DNA of 64,000 nucleotides from Lachnospiraceae bacterium (GCA_024691305.1 JAILNS010000031.1:128657-192656); one strand, 5' to 3'; counted from the stretch's first letter, positions 1 through 8,668 are shown. Numbers and translations are program-made. Notes: generated by a model from the sequence alone, not told the origin.

Positions 1-1
1 T

Positions 2-196
2 ACTTATTCGGAAGAGGTGATCACGGATCTTAAGGATAATTCCGCATACTGGAGTACATATAAACAAAGTCCCGTTAATAAGGTTGCAACAGATACATAT
101 GATTCTTTTTTGAAATCATATGATCAGGAACTGGGGCGGGAGACTTACGGGGCGTGCGTTGATCTTTTGGTGGAATATTACAAGGGTGTGTGGTAA
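2..196 (+). CDS. C-terminal end of an unidentified protein (partial)
   Basis: An open frame runs in from the left edge and gives 64 residues before a TAA, ending with residues LLVEYYKGVW. The fragment is hydrophilic, rich in Tyr, Asp and Ser, with no membrane segment. I do not recognise the family. It lies on the same strand as the next gene, about 115 bases upstream, with a promoter-like site between them, so the two are probably separate transcripts. Confidence 0.55.
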   Translation, partial: TYSEEVITDLKDNSAYWSTYKQSPVNKVATDTYDSFLKSYDQELGRETYGACVDLLVEYYKGVW

Positions 197-267
197 AATA
201 CTTATAGTTTGGGGTTTTATGAGAAAGTGTTATTTTTTTTGAAAAAATATCAAAAAATCTGAACCTT

Positions 268-294
268 TTGTGATCCCAAATGAGTCTTTATAAT
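268..294 (+). promoter_or_regulatory. Candidate promoter of the SEC-C gene
   Basis: TTGTGA at 268-273 and a perfect TATAAT at 289-294 are separated by 15 bases, slightly short for a sigma-A promoter. The stretch just upstream (220-260) is A/T-rich. The start codon of the downstream gene follows 16 bases after the -10 element, which leaves a very short leader. Confidence 0.4.
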
Positions 295-310
295 CAGAGG
301 AAGCATAATT

Positions 311-823
311 ATGGCTACAACATTGCTTAAAAAGTGGCGCGACATGGCGTATTCGGAGACAGCCGACAGAGGTTCTCTCCAGAAACTCTGGCAGGATTAT
401 TTCCTAAAAGAAAAAGAAATTTACGCCGAACTTCTTCAAACACCTGAAACAGTTGTCGAAGGCACTGTAAAAGGACTTGCAGAGAAGTATGATACAGACA
501 TCATGACGATGACCGGATTTTTGGACGGTATCAACGACAGTCTTAAGACTCCGAATCCTATCGAAGAGATGGATGAAGATACGAAAGTCAGTTTAGATTT
601 CGATCTTGAACTTCTTTACAAGAACATGGTAGCGGCTGATGCCGACTGGTTATATCAGTTGGAACAGTGGGATGAGATCTTTGATGAGGACAAACGTAAA
701 GAACTCTACAAAGAGCAGAAGACATCCACTACCATCCGCAAGGAAGCTAAGGTTTATCCCAATGACCCGTGTCCGTGCGGAAGCGGCAAAAAGTACAAGA
801 AATGCTGCGGAAGGAACGCATAG
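311..823 (+). CDS. SEC-C motif protein
   Basis: This 170-residue protein ends in a SEC-C zinc-binding motif: residues about 150-167 read [17 protein letters not shown], matching the CxCxSGxxxxxCC pattern known from the SecA C-terminus, where it binds Zn and contacts SecB or ribosomes. The first 145 residues are mostly helical and acidic and match no catalytic family I know. It has no signal peptide or membrane segment, so it is probably cytoplasmic. AGAGGA at 296-301 serves as ribosome site for the ATG. The next gene begins 34 bases after the stop, so the two may be cotranscribed, although the products look unrelated. Function unknown; SEC-C proteins of this size are often stand-alone proteins of unknown role. 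Confidence 0.75.
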   Translation: MATTLLKKWRDMAYSETADRGSLQKLWQDYFLKEKEIYAELLQTPETVVEGTVKGLAEKYDTDIMTMTGFLDGINDSLKTPNPIEEMDEDTKVSLDFDLELLYKNMVAADADWLYQLEQWDEIFDEDKRKELYKEQKTSTTIRKEAKVYPNDPCPCGSGKKYKKCCGRNA

Positions 824-857
824 CAATTTCTACTTACAGAAGGGAGAAGACGCAACT

Positions 858-1418
858 ATGAAGAAAGTATTATCACTTTTATTAGTAGGTGCAATGGTAA
901 TCGGAATTGTAGGCTGTGGATCAGCTCAGGGAGAACTTTTCTCAACAGCAGCTGTACGTGAGTGGTCCGAAGATGATGCAAATCATGTATTCATGGATGA
1001 TGAGGCTATAGCACTTGCACAATCTGTTGCAGCATCAGGTGCAGAAGGTTCAGCAAACATGAGAGCACAGGCTAAGGCAGCTCTTGACGGATGCAATGCA
1101 CAGCGTGCAAAAGCAGGACTCGGATCGATGACATGGAGTGACGGACTTGAGCAGGCAGCTATGGTTCGTGCACAGGAGATCGTTACTACATGGTCACATA
1201 CCAGACCCAACGGAAGTGACTGGTGGACAGTTAATTCAAACCTTATGTATGGTGAGAACCTTGCAAAGGGATACAGCACAGCAGATGCAGCTGTAGCAGC
1301 ATGGATGGCTTCACCTACACACAAAGCCAATGTTATGGATGGCGGTTTCAAAACTTGCGGAATCGCAATTTATGAAGTAGGCGGTGTTTGGTACTGGGCA
1401 GAGGAGTTCGGATATTGA
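858..1418 (+). CDS. CAP/SCP-domain lipoprotein
   Basis: This is a 186-residue exported protein. The open frame extends upstream to 639, but the start at 858 is chosen because AGGGAGAAG precedes it and a signal sequence follows at once (MKKVLSLLLVGAMVIGIVGC). Cys20 in a lipobox predicts a lipoprotein held on the outer face of the membrane. Residues about 65-186 form a CAP domain (SCP/PR-1/YkwD type): the pattern NAQRAKAGLGSMTWSDGLEQAAMVRA, the HTRPNG motif, GENLAKG and the segment AWMASPTHKANVM carry the usual two His and two Glu positions of the cleft. Bacterial CAP proteins of this kind are surface or spore-associated; their biochemical activity is unsettled. A strong terminator follows. Confidence 0.85.
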   Translation: MKKVLSLLLVGAMVIGIVGCGSAQGELFSTAAVREWSEDDANHVFMDDEAIALAQSVAASGAEGSANMRAQAKAALDGCNAQRAKAGLGSMTWSDGLEQAAMVRAQEIVTTWSHTRPNGSDWWTVNSNLMYGENLAKGYSTADAAVAAWMASPTHKANVMDGGFKTCGIAIYEVGGVWYWAEEFGY

Positions 1419-1470
1419 TAAACTGATCGATTATCAGCTACATCAGATTATCTGACTAAAACGAAAATTT

Positions 1471-1502
1471 AAGGCATGTGCTATAAGCACATGCCTTTTT
1501 TC
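1471..1502 (+). terminator. Rho-independent terminator
   Basis: A perfect 12-bp stem (1471-1482 with 1486-1497, loop ATA) is followed by a run of T. It closes the SEC-C/CAP transcription unit. Confidence 0.9.
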
Positions 1503-1587
1503 GTGTTATCGTTTTTTACTATGTGTTATAATGCTAGTAGTTTTTGTATCAACAGACCGGTAATAAAAGACTATGTGAGGGGATGAA

Positions 1588-2508
1588 ATGTCAGACGAAG
1601 AAATAAAGGGTCCGGAAAACACGGCAGATAATAACGATAAGCCCGACACTAATGCTAAAAAAGCAAAGAAAGAGAAGGCACTTAAAGTCATGGATATCCT
1701 GGTCCCGGTTGTGTGCATAGGGGTCATTCTTTTTAGCGGATTTAATCTGTACAAGATATATAAGTCCTATGCGGAAGCAGAGGCTATATATGACGGCCTT
1801 GCTCTTTTTGCCAGTGATAAAGGAGAGGATACAGAAGAAGCTGCGATGATCGAAGCGGGATTTCCGTATCTGAACGTAGATCATGACGGTCTTATAGAAG
1901 TGAATGGGGATTATACCGGATGGTTGTATTTTCCGTTACTTGGCATAAGCTATCCCGTAGTCCATGGCGATGCTGATTTTAATTATCTGCATATGGCGTT
2001 TGATGGGACTCCTTCAAACAGCGGCAGTATATTTATAGATGCATGGTCAAATCCGGAACTTAAAGATATGACAACGTTGTTTTACGGGCATAATATGCGA
2101 AACGGGTCCATGTTCGGATCCTTAAAGCGCGTCAGAAATGAAGAGGGGATCATCTTAAACGATCCGTATTTTTATTATTACACGCCCACGAGAGCGTATA
2201 AATGTCATGTTTTTGCATATTATCTGGAGAATACCAAGGGTAAGACATATAACTGTCCTACCGACAACCGTACATATGACGAGTATATGGATTATATCCT
2301 TGAAAAAAACGAATACGCCGAAGGGCCTGACAGTGTTGATTTAAGTCACAGACCTAAAGTTCTGACGCTGTCTACGTGTTCAGGATTTCAGTCCGGCAGG
2401 CGTACTGTCATTCATGGAGTAATAGAAGATACTTACGAGATAGGACAGGATAATATTCTGTATGATGACAGCTTCGGTGATGCGGTTGAAACCGAAGTGA
2501 CGAAATAA
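1588..2508 (+). CDS. Class B sortase
   Basis: This 306-residue membrane-bound transpeptidase is predicted to attach surface proteins to the cell wall. A Lys/Asp-rich cytoplasmic N-terminus (1-35) is followed by one membrane segment (about 37-58) and an extracellular sortase domain (about 85-290). Catalytic residues are visible: His168 in YGHNMRNG, Cys264 in TLSTCSGF and Arg271/272 in SGRRTVIHG. The helix and loop spacing between His and Cys, the TLSTC motif and the overall length fit class B (SrtB) rather than class A. GAGGGG at 1578-1583 is a fair ribosome site. The large SPQTG-tailed surface protein starting at 8756 is a plausible substrate, because class B sortases of clostridia accept (S/P)PxTG-like signals. 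The two genes are 6 kb apart and not in one operon. Confidence 0.9.
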   Translation: MSDEEIKGPENTADNNDKPDTNAKKAKKEKALKVMDILVPVVCIGVILFSGFNLYKIYKSYAEAEAIYDGLALFASDKGEDTEEAAMIEAGFPYLNVDHDGLIEVNGDYTGWLYFPLLGISYPVVHGDADFNYLHMAFDGTPSNSGSIFIDAWSNPELKDMTTLFYGHNMRNGSMFGSLKRVRNEEGIILNDPYFYYYTPTRAYKCHVFAYYLENTKGKTYNCPTDNRTYDEYMDYILEKNEYAEGPDSVDLSHRPKVLTLSTCSGFQSGRRTVIHGVIEDTYEIGQDNILYDDSFGDAVETEVTK

Positions 2509-2523
2509 TATGATATGTAATCA

Positions 2524-2568
2524 GTTTACATAAAATCTTAGTGTTGTATTGATTTTAGGTTTACATAA
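2524..2568 (+). repeat. 10-bp direct repeat before the TraX-GGDEF gene
   Basis: GTTTACATAA occurs at 2524-2533 and 2559-2568 (period 35), the second copy ending 3 bases before the ATG. It may be chance in an A/T-rich region, or a regulatory pair. Confidence 0.3.
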
Positions 2569-2571
2569 TCT

Positions 2572-4689
2572 ATGAAAGTGAAGTTTTCTTTAAATCGTTC
2601 ACAGCTTAAGATCATAGCGATCATATCCATGGTGATCGATCATGTCGCATGGGGGTTTGTGGATTTCTATTCCCCGCTTGGTCAGTTTCTGCATGTTTGC
2701 GGGCGGTTTACGATTCCTATCATGTGTTTTTTTGTGGCGGAAGGATTTCGTAAGACTCATGATATCAAGAAATATCTCGGCCGAATGGCATCCGCTGCGG
2801 TCATCTCGATAATCCCTTTTTATCTGTTCTTCGGAGAGGAATACGGATACCGGCAGAATATTATATTTGATTATCTTCTCGGACTCCTTATGCTTACTGT
2901 GCTTGAGAAGTCCAATTTTAAAAAATGGCAAAAATATCTTCTTGTTGCACTTCTTTTTGCGGTATCTGCCACAGTAGGCGGCTGGATCATAACTCCTTCC
3001 GTATTTATTCTTGCTTTTTATTACGGCAGGACATTTGCAGAAAAAGCAAAATGGTTTATCATAGGTGATCTGGTTACGGTCGGATTCCTGGTGGTTGCCA
3101 TATCTCTAAACAGTATCTATCATTTCGCTCATTATGACTGGGTGTGGTGGGATAAGTTTTATCTGCTCGGCTTTATGCTGGCGCTTCCTCTTTTATATGT
3201 ATATAACGGAGAAAAAGGATCAAAACTTCCCGGAAATACCTTTTATTACTGGTTTTATCCGGTTCACTTCATTGTTCTGGTTGCAATAAAAGCCTTAACG
3301 ATCGATTTTCAGGGCGGTAAGATTCTGTACCTGGGGCTTCATATCGTACTTTTGGTTTCTATTATATTTATGCTTGAAGCGGTCCTGCGGACCAGAACAT
3401 CCAGGGGTCAGAATGCCATAGTCTTTTTCATGGTCACCGGAATGATATATGTTGTGGGATTTATTGTTGAGATACTCTCAACTACCGCAGAAGGATATTA
3501 CCTTGCATGCTTGGTACAGTATTTTGGTGAATTTGCACTTTTTATTTCCGTAATATTCTTTGTGTCGGAGTGCTCGTTGATACAATTTCCAAGATTTGTT
3601 TATCTGATACATATCGTTATCTCGATGGCCCTTGAATATACACTTATAAATACCAGAGAGACAGGTTTCTTTTATTCGTATATAGGAGTGGATGATTCGG
3701 GTACGGTCTTGCGTCCGATACTGGTGCATTCCACGGGATTTTATCTGACAATCGTATATATGGTCTTTGTATGTCTTGAGGTTTTGGGAATAGCCTTGTA
3801 TATATTTAAGCATGGGTCGGACATCGAGATCAAAAGAATGCGTCTTATCCTGTGGGCTTTGATATTCTGCTGGGTTCCTTACGGTATCACACTTACAGGG
3901 ATAACGGGAGGGTATGAGATCCCCGCAGTCGGCATATTCATAGCGGGCGTTCTTTTATATAATTGCTTTTTCAACTACGGAACTCTGGATTCTGTGGCAC
4001 TTGCAAGTGAGAATGCGATCGATAAGGCACATGAGGGTATGCTCGTTGTGGATGACCGGTATCATATAAGTTTTCACAATCGTATAGTGGATGAGATCTT
4101 AGGAGACATTCCTCATAACATCGATATCAGACAAAACGAACAGGCAGCCGGGATCTTAAAAGGCGAGATCGAACATATAGAAGTCGGCGATAAGATATAT
4201 GAGGTTTCGGTTGAAGAACTGAAAAAAGGAAAATATTCCCAGGGATTTATGATATGGTTCTTAGATGTTACGGAACACCTGCAGCTTCTTGATAATGCCC
4301 GTGAAATGGCCCATCATGATGCACTGACAGGCCTGTATAACAGAAGTTATTTTAAAGAACTGGTCGATATTGATGTTTCCGAAGGCCGTAAGGGAAGCTT
4401 CCTGATGATGGATATGGACAACTTTAAACTGATAAATGACAGGTACGGTCATCAAAGGGGAGATTCGGTACTTAAAAATCTTGCAAAGATACTGTCTGCT
4501 TATCCCGAGGATGAGATGTATGCATGCCGGGTTGGCGGAGATGAATTTTGCGCTTATTTAAGAGACAGGACAGACACCGGTTATGTTGAGTCGGTCATAA
4601 GTGAGATCATGGAAGACTTTAATCATACTTTCAGGGCTAATGATGAGGTTAAGTGTACAATTTCCGTAGGAGCTGTCATAAACGATTAG
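2572..4689 (+). CDS. TraX-7TM-PAS-GGDEF membrane protein, ended early by an in-frame TAG
   Basis: The 705-residue product carries several modules. Residues 1 to about 235 resemble TraX (integral membrane, acyltransferase-3-like topology): IAIISMVIDHVAW near the start, CGRFTIPIMCFFVAEGF, and FYPVHF near residue 232. A 7-helix sensor region like the N-termini of 7TM histidine kinases follows (about 245-470), then a PAS-like segment (about 485-585) and a GGDEF domain (about 595 onward) with an intact GGDEF motif in CRVGGDEFCAYL. The family makes cyclic di-GMP. No RxxD inhibitory site is visible five residues before GGDEF. The frame meets TAG at 4687-4689, yet the same frame continues for 30 more codons (4690-4779) encoding the classic last GGDEF helix (YSAADTKLYEAKGSGKNAY) and ending at TAA 4780-4782. 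The gene was therefore recently full length, about 736 residues. The ribosome site is weak (TTTAGG). Confidence 0.8.
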   Translation: MKVKFSLNRSQLKIIAIISMVIDHVAWGFVDFYSPLGQFLHVCGRFTIPIMCFFVAEGFRKTHDIKKYLGRMASAAVISIIPFYLFFGEEYGYRQNIIFDYLLGLLMLTVLEKSNFKKWQKYLLVALLFAVSATVGGWIITPSVFILAFYYGRTFAEKAKWFIIGDLVTVGFLVVAISLNSIYHFAHYDWVWWDKFYLLGFMLALPLLYVYNGEKGSKLPGNTFYYWFYPVHFIVLVAIKALTIDFQGGKILYLGLHIVLLVSIIFMLEAVLRTRTSRGQNAIVFFMVTGMIYVVGFIVEILSTTAEGYYLACLVQYFGEFALFISVIFFVSECSLIQFPRFVYLIHIVISMALEYTLINTRETGFFYSYIGVDDSGTVLRPILVHSTGFYLTIVYMVFVCLEVLGIALYIFKHGSDIEIKRMRLILWALIFCWVPYGITLTGITGGYEIPAVGIFIAGVLLYNCFFNYGTLDSVALASENAIDKAHEGMLVVDDRYHISFHNRIVDEILGDIPHNIDIRQNEQAAGILKGEIEHIEVGDKIYEVSVEELKKGKYSQGFMIWFLDVTEHLQLLDNAREMAHHDALTGLYNRSYFKELVDIDVSEGRKGSFLMMDMDNFKLINDRYGHQRGDSVLKNLAKILSAYPEDEMYACRVGGDEFCAYLRDRTDTGYVESVISEIMEDFNHTFRANDEVKCTISVGAVIND

Positions 4690-4782
4690 GTGCCGCTTTC
4701 GGATTGCTCTACGATGTATTCGGCTGCGGATACCAAACTGTATGAAGCCAAAGGCTCGGGCAAGAATGCATACAGAATATAA
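4690..4782 (+). pseudogene. Stranded 3' end of the GGDEF gene beyond the TAG
   Basis: These 30 sense codons plus TAA continue in frame directly after the amber codon at 4687-4689. They encode the conserved C-terminal helix of GGDEF domains, with the ADxxLYxAKxxGxN pattern complete. No start codon or ribosome site allows independent translation. This is either a nonsense mutation, a sequencing error or readthrough. Confidence 0.8.
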
Positions 4783-4789
4783 CAACAGG

Positions 4790-4818
4790 TTGCTTTTTTT
4801 ACTAAAAATACATATAAT
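4790..4818 (+). promoter_or_regulatory. Promoter of the amino acid ABC transporter operon
   Basis: TTGCTT at 4790-4795 and TATAAT at 4813-4818 are separated by 17 bases. Downstream, the leader contains two inverted repeats: GTATGC (4829-4834) with GCATAC (4840-4845), and GCAGCC (4852-4857) with GGCTGC (4873-4878). The second lies immediately before the ribosome site. They could be an operator and an RNA hairpin controlling the transporter. Confidence 0.6.
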
Positions 4819-4893
4819 TTTTAATGTTGTATGCACAGCGCATACGTTTATGCAGCCAACCGGTGTTAAATAGGCTGCGGAGAGGAGTTAATT

Positions 4894-5676
4894 ATGAAAA
4901 AGAGAATTATGGCTATCATGCTCGCTGCACTTTGCGCTTTAAGCTTATGTGCTTGCGGAGGAAAGGATTCAGGCAGTACAGCTTCATCAGATGCAGCTTT
5001 TACTACTGTAACAGACGGCGTGCTCACAATGGCTACCAATGCTTATTTCCCGCCTTATGAGTATTATGAAGGAAGCGAGATCGTAGGCATCGATGCTGAG
5101 ATCGCCAAGGCAGTAGCTGATAAACTTGGTCTTACACTTAAGATAGAAGACATGGAATTCGATTCGATCATTACTGCTGTAAGTACAGGCAAAGCTGACA
5201 TGGGTCTTGCCGGAATGACAGTTACCGAAGAACGTAAGCAGAATGTAAACTTCTCAGATACATATGCTACAGGTGTTCAGGTTGTTATCGTTCCGGAAGG
5301 TTCTGATATAAAGACCGTCGATGACCTTCAGGGCAAGAAGATAGGCGTTCAGCTTTCTACTACAGGTGATATCTACTGCTGTGATGATTTCGGAACAGAG
5401 AATGTAGAAGAGTATAACAAGGGTAATGATGCTGTTATGGCACTTATCTCCGGCAAGATCGATGCGGTTGTAATCGACAACGAGCCCGCTAAGAGCTATG
5501 TTGCAGCAAACGAAGGTCTTGTGATCCTTGATACAGAGTATGTAACCGAAGAGTATGCTGCAGCACTGAACAAAGAGAATACTGCTTTGCTTGATGCTAT
5601 AAACGGAGCTCTTAAGGAACTTAAGGAAGACGGAACTCTTGATTCCATCATCGCTAAGTACATTCCCGCAGAATAA
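4894..5676 (+). CDS. Polar amino acid ABC transporter, substrate-binding lipoprotein
   Basis: This 260-residue protein is the extracytoplasmic receptor of the ABC importer whose permease and ATPase follow directly. A lipoprotein signal ends at Cys21 (LSLCACGG). The mature part is a family 3 (PF00497) binding protein: the opening strand LTMATNAYFPPYEYY, then GIDAEIAKAVADKLGL, the segment GKADMGLAGMTVTEERKQNVNFSDTY with the amino-acid-contacting Arg (ERKQ), and the second-lobe strand GKKIGVQLSTTGD. The exact substrate (for example cystine, glutamine or histidine) cannot be fixed from sequence. AGAGGAG at 4880-4886 is the ribosome site. The spacing of 11 bases to the permease gene indicates one operon. 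Confidence 0.93.
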   Translation: MKKRIMAIMLAALCALSLCACGGKDSGSTASSDAAFTTVTDGVLTMATNAYFPPYEYYEGSEIVGIDAEIAKAVADKLGLTLKIEDMEFDSIITAVSTGKADMGLAGMTVTEERKQNVNFSDTYATGVQVVIVPEGSDIKTVDDLQGKKIGVQLSTTGDIYCCDDFGTENVEEYNKGNDAVMALISGKIDAVVIDNEPAKSYVAANEGLVILDTEYVTEEYAAALNKENTALLDAINGALKELKEDGTLDSIIAKYIPAE

Positions 5677-5687
5677 TATTTTAAAAC

Positions 5688-6407
5688 ATGAACGGTTTAA
5701 TTGAAAAATTCACTCAAGACTTTATAGTCGATGATAGATGGAAGTTCATAACAAAAGGCCTGGGCGTGACCTTGGAGGTCACTGCCCTGGCTCTTGTTTT
5801 TGGCGTGATCATAGGACTTATAATAGGTATCATAAGATGTGCCCATGATCAGCAAAATGCCAATGAGCGCCGTGGTGTTAAAGGCGCCATCTTAAATTTT
5901 CTTAATCTGATCTGTCAGTTATATGTGACGGTGATCAGAGGAACTCCCGCTCTTGTACAGCTGCTGATCATGTATTTCATAATACTTGTGTCGGCGCAGT
6001 CCAAGGTGATGGTCGCTGTTGTTACTTTTTCCATAAACAGCGGTGCTTATGTTGCGGAGATATTCAGAGGCGGTATCATGTCCATAGATAAAGGACAGAT
6101 GGAAGCCGGAAGATCTCTGGGACTTAATTATGTACAGACCATGACTTATACGATAATCCCGCAGGCAATGAAAGCATGTTTGCCGGCTCTTGCAAATGAA
6201 CTTATCACATTGCTCAAGGAAACATCGATATGCGGATATATAGGACTTAATGAGCTTACCAGAGGCGGAGATATCATAAGGGGTACTACCTTTGATGCAC
6301 TTCTTCCGCTGTTTTGTGTAGCGATCATTTATCTGGTGATCGTAATGCTCCTTAGTTACCTGATGTCGCTTATAGAAAGGAGGCTTAGGAAAAGTGATAA
6401 CCGTTAA
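5688..6407 (+). CDS. Polar amino acid ABC transporter, permease
   Basis: This 239-residue protein has an N-terminal helix containing [21 protein letters not shown] and about five membrane segments, as in HEQRO/HisM-type permeases. The region [33 protein letters not shown] is the EAA loop that docks onto the ATPase. The segment [16 protein letters not shown] is the family hallmark before it. The gene overlaps the ATPase gene by 14 bases, which suggests translational coupling. Specificity follows the adjacent binding protein. Confidence 0.92.
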   Translation: MNGLIEKFTQDFIVDDRWKFITKGLGVTLEVTALALVFGVIIGLIIGIIRCAHDQQNANERRGVKGAILNFLNLICQLYVTVIRGTPALVQLLIMYFIILVSAQSKVMVAVVTFSINSGAYVAEIFRGGIMSIDKGQMEAGRSLGLNYVQTMTYTIIPQAMKACLPALANELITLLKETSICGYIGLNELTRGGDIIRGTTFDALLPLFCVAIIYLVIVMLLSYLMSLIERRLRKSDNR

Positions 6408-7116
6408 AGACCTCCATAAATATTTTGATGATAACCATGTACTTCGTGGTATTAATTATGAGATTGAAAAGGGCGAGAAGATAGTCATTATCGGAGCATC
6501 AGGATCCGGTAAGTCTACCTTTTTGCGCTGCTTAAACCTTCTGGATATACCTACCAGCGGTCATATCTGGGTTGACGGAGAAGAGATTACAGATCCCAAG
6601 GCTGACGTTAACCAGATAAGGCGCAAGATGGGAATGGTATTCCAGCATTTTAATCTTTTTAACAATCTTACGATCATGGACAATATTACTCTTGCACCGG
6701 TCAAACTTAAGATACAGTCGGTGGAAGAGGCAAAAGAGAATGCTCTGGCACTGCTTGACCGTGTCGGCCTCAGGGAAAAGGCAGATGCTTATCCGTCGCA
6801 GTTATCCGGAGGACAAAAACAGCGTATAGCCATAGTCAGGAGTCTTGCCATGAATCCGGAGGTTATGCTGTTCGATGAGCCTACATCCGCGCTTGACCCT
6901 GAAATGGTCGGCGAGGTTTTGCAGGTTATGAGAGAACTGGCCGATTCGGGTATGACGATGGTCGTTGTTACCCATGAAATGGGATTTGCCAGAGAGGTTG
7001 CAAGCAAGGTGGTATTCGTAGACGAGGGTATTATCAAGGAGGAAAATACTCCGCAGGAATTCTTTAATACCCCCAAAGATCCGAGACTGCAGGAGTTTTT
7101 ATCCAAAGTGTTATAA
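6394..7116 (+). CDS. Polar amino acid ABC transporter, ATP-binding protein
   Basis: This 240-residue ATPase starts with GTG, preceded by AAAGGAGG (6377-6384) inside the permease gene. Walker A is GASGSGKST (residues 34-42). The Q-loop is VFQHFNLF, the signature LSGGQKQRI, Walker [14 protein letters not shown], and the H-loop VTHEM. The length and motif spacing are those of GlnQ/HisP-type amino acid importers. It energises the importer formed with the two upstream gene products. A weak hairpin without a strong T run follows (7142-7173), so some transcription may continue into the next transporter gene. Confidence 0.93.
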   Translation: MITVKDLHKYFDDNHVLRGINYEIEKGEKIVIIGASGSGKSTFLRCLNLLDIPTSGHIWVDGEEITDPKADVNQIRRKMGMVFQHFNLFNNLTIMDNITLAPVKLKIQSVEEAKENALALLDRVGLREKADAYPSQLSGGQKQRIAIVRSLAMNPEVMLFDEPTSALDPEMVGEVLQVMRELADSGMTMVVVTHEMGFAREVASKVVFVDEGIIKEENTPQEFFNTPKDPRLQEFLSKVL

Positions 7117-7141
7117 CATACAGGTTTTGAGAATAGAGTCG

Positions 7142-7173
7142 TAGCCCGGAGCATAAGGATTATGGCCGGGCTA
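7142..7173 (+). terminator. Weak terminator-like hairpin
   Basis: TAGCCCGG (7142-7149) pairs with CCGGGCTA (7166-7173) across a 16-base loop and is followed by TTATTTATTT rather than a pure T run. It may attenuate rather than stop transcription between the ABC operon and the NSS gene. Confidence 0.5.
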
Positions 7174-7201
7174 TTATTTATTTAGCAGGAGGAAGGCATT
7201 T

Positions 7202-8593
7202 ATGGAAAAAGAAAGAAATTCCTTTACAGGATCCATAGGTTTTGTGCTGGCGGCTGCGGGCAGCGCCGTAGGACTTGGAAATATCTGGAGATTTCCCTAT
7301 CTCGCAGCAAGAGATGGCGGCGGATTGTTTTTGGTAGTCTATCTTGTCCTTGCTTTGACGTTTGGCTTTGCACTCCTTATGAGTGAGGTTGCTATCGGAC
7401 GAATGACCAGACAGAGCCCGCTTACGGCATACGGCAAACTGTCGAAAAAGTTTAAGCCGCTTGGCATCATCGCCTGCATAGTCCCGATGCTCATTATGCC
7501 CTATTACTGTGTTATCGGCGGATGGGTAGTCAAGTATTTTCTGGCATTTCTTACCGGATCGGGAGTTTCGACCGCACAGGATGGGTATTTTACCGGATTC
7601 ATAACCGATACTTCTTCACCTGTCGGTATGACCATTGTTTTTTTGTTCCTTACCATGATCGTTGTACTTGGCGGTGTAGATAAGGGTATAGAGAGATTTT
7701 CCAAGGTCATCATGCCCCTTTTGGTAGTGTTGATCATAGTGATCTCAGGCTTTGCTCTCAGCATTTCACATACCGATGAACTCGGAAATGTGCGTACAGG
7801 TTTTGACGGGCTTAAGGTACTAGTCATACCGGATTTCACGGGGCTTACCGTAAAAGGCTTCTTTACTGTTTTGATGGATGCGATGGGGCAGCTGTTCTAC
7901 AGCCTGAGTATCGCAATGGGTATCATGATCGCCTATGGATCATATATGCGTGATGAAGACAATATGTCCAAGTCAGTCGGACAGATAGAGATATTTGATA
8001 CTGCCATAGCTTTTCTTGCGGGAGTTATGGTCATTCCCGCAGTATATGTATTTATGGGCAGAGAGGGTATGGAATCGTCAGGTCCCGGTCTTATGTTCGT
8101 GTCACTTCCCATGGTCTTTGAAAAAATGGGATCGGCAGGTAACTTTATAGGTGCTCTTTTCTTTGCTCTTGTTCTTTTTGCTGCCCTTACAAGTTCCGTA
8201 TCTATACTGGAAGCGATAGTGTCCAGCTTTATGGATCAGTTCCATATGACAAGAGTCAAGGCGACTCTGATCGAAGGCGTGATCGCATTGGCATTCGGGC
8301 TTCTTGTATGCCTTGGTTACAATAAACTGTATTTTGAAGTCACGCTTCCAAATGGGGCCGTAGCACAGATCCTTGATATAATGGATTATGTCAGCAATAA
8401 CCTGCTCATGCCTATAGTTGCAATATTTACATGCATTTTGGTCGGATGGGTCACAGGACCTGAGAAGATAATCGGCGAGATCACCAAAAACGGCGAAAAA
8501 TTCGGCCGTCGCGGACTTTTTATAGTCATGGTTAAGTTTGTCGCACCCATCATGCTCGTTGTATTATTGCTTAAAGCCGTCGGAATCATATAA
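7202..8593 (+). CDS. Sodium-dependent NSS/SNF family transporter
   Basis: This 463-residue integral membrane protein belongs to the neurotransmitter:sodium symporter family, the LeuT fold. Family motifs are clear: GSAVGLGNIWRFPYLAARDGG in the first helix (split here; the Na1/Na2 and substrate sites lie in it), the GQLFYSLSIAMGIMIAYGSY segment of helix 6, and ALTSSVSILEAIVSSF in helix 8. About 11-12 hydrophobic segments are visible. Bacterial members import amino acids such as Leu, Trp or Ala with Na+; the substrate here is not predictable. AGGAGGAAG precedes the ATG. Together with the ABC system it makes a 4-gene amino acid uptake block. A strong terminator follows. Confidence 0.92.
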   Translation: MEKERNSFTGSIGFVLAAAGSAVGLGNIWRFPYLAARDGGGLFLVVYLVLALTFGFALLMSEVAIGRMTRQSPLTAYGKLSKKFKPLGIIACIVPMLIMPYYCVIGGWVVKYFLAFLTGSGVSTAQDGYFTGFITDTSSPVGMTIVFLFLTMIVVLGGVDKGIERFSKVIMPLLVVLIIVISGFALSISHTDELGNVRTGFDGLKVLVIPDFTGLTVKGFFTVLMDAMGQLFYSLSIAMGIMIAYGSYMRDEDNMSKSVGQIEIFDTAIAFLAGVMVIPAVYVFMGREGMESSGPGLMFVSLPMVFEKMGSAGNFIGALFFALVLFAALTSSVSILEAIVSSFMDQFHMTRVKATLIEGVIALAFGLLVCLGYNKLYFEVTLPNGAVAQILDIMDYVSNNLLMPIVAIFTCILVGWVTGPEKIIGEITKNGEKFGRRGLFIVMVKFVAPIMLVVLLLKAVGII

Positions 8594-8633
8594 AAAACTT
8601 AAAAAAATCATATATTTTTTGGACCTTTTGAAC

Positions 8634-8668
8634 CCCTCAATACGTCTTTTGTATTGAGGGATTTTATA
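8634..8668 (+). terminator. Rho-independent terminator after the NSS gene
   Basis: CCCTCAATAC (8634-8643) pairs perfectly with GTATTGAGGG (8651-8660), followed by ATTTTATATA. Confidence 0.88.

Noticed and set aside
230-247. T8/A6 hairpin-like run after the first partial gene as terminator
   Set aside because: Only A:T pairs with a one-base loop, no G:C stem; not a credible intrinsic terminator.
639-857. Upstream extension of the CAP-domain gene
   Set aside because: It overlaps the SEC-C gene in another frame, has no ribosome site, and would bury the lipoprotein signal at residue 73.
4687-4689. TAG recoded as pyrrolysine or another amino acid
   Set aside because: No pyl genes or PYLIS-like structure are visible, and several other genes in the window use ordinary stops. 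A nonsense change or sequencing error is simpler.
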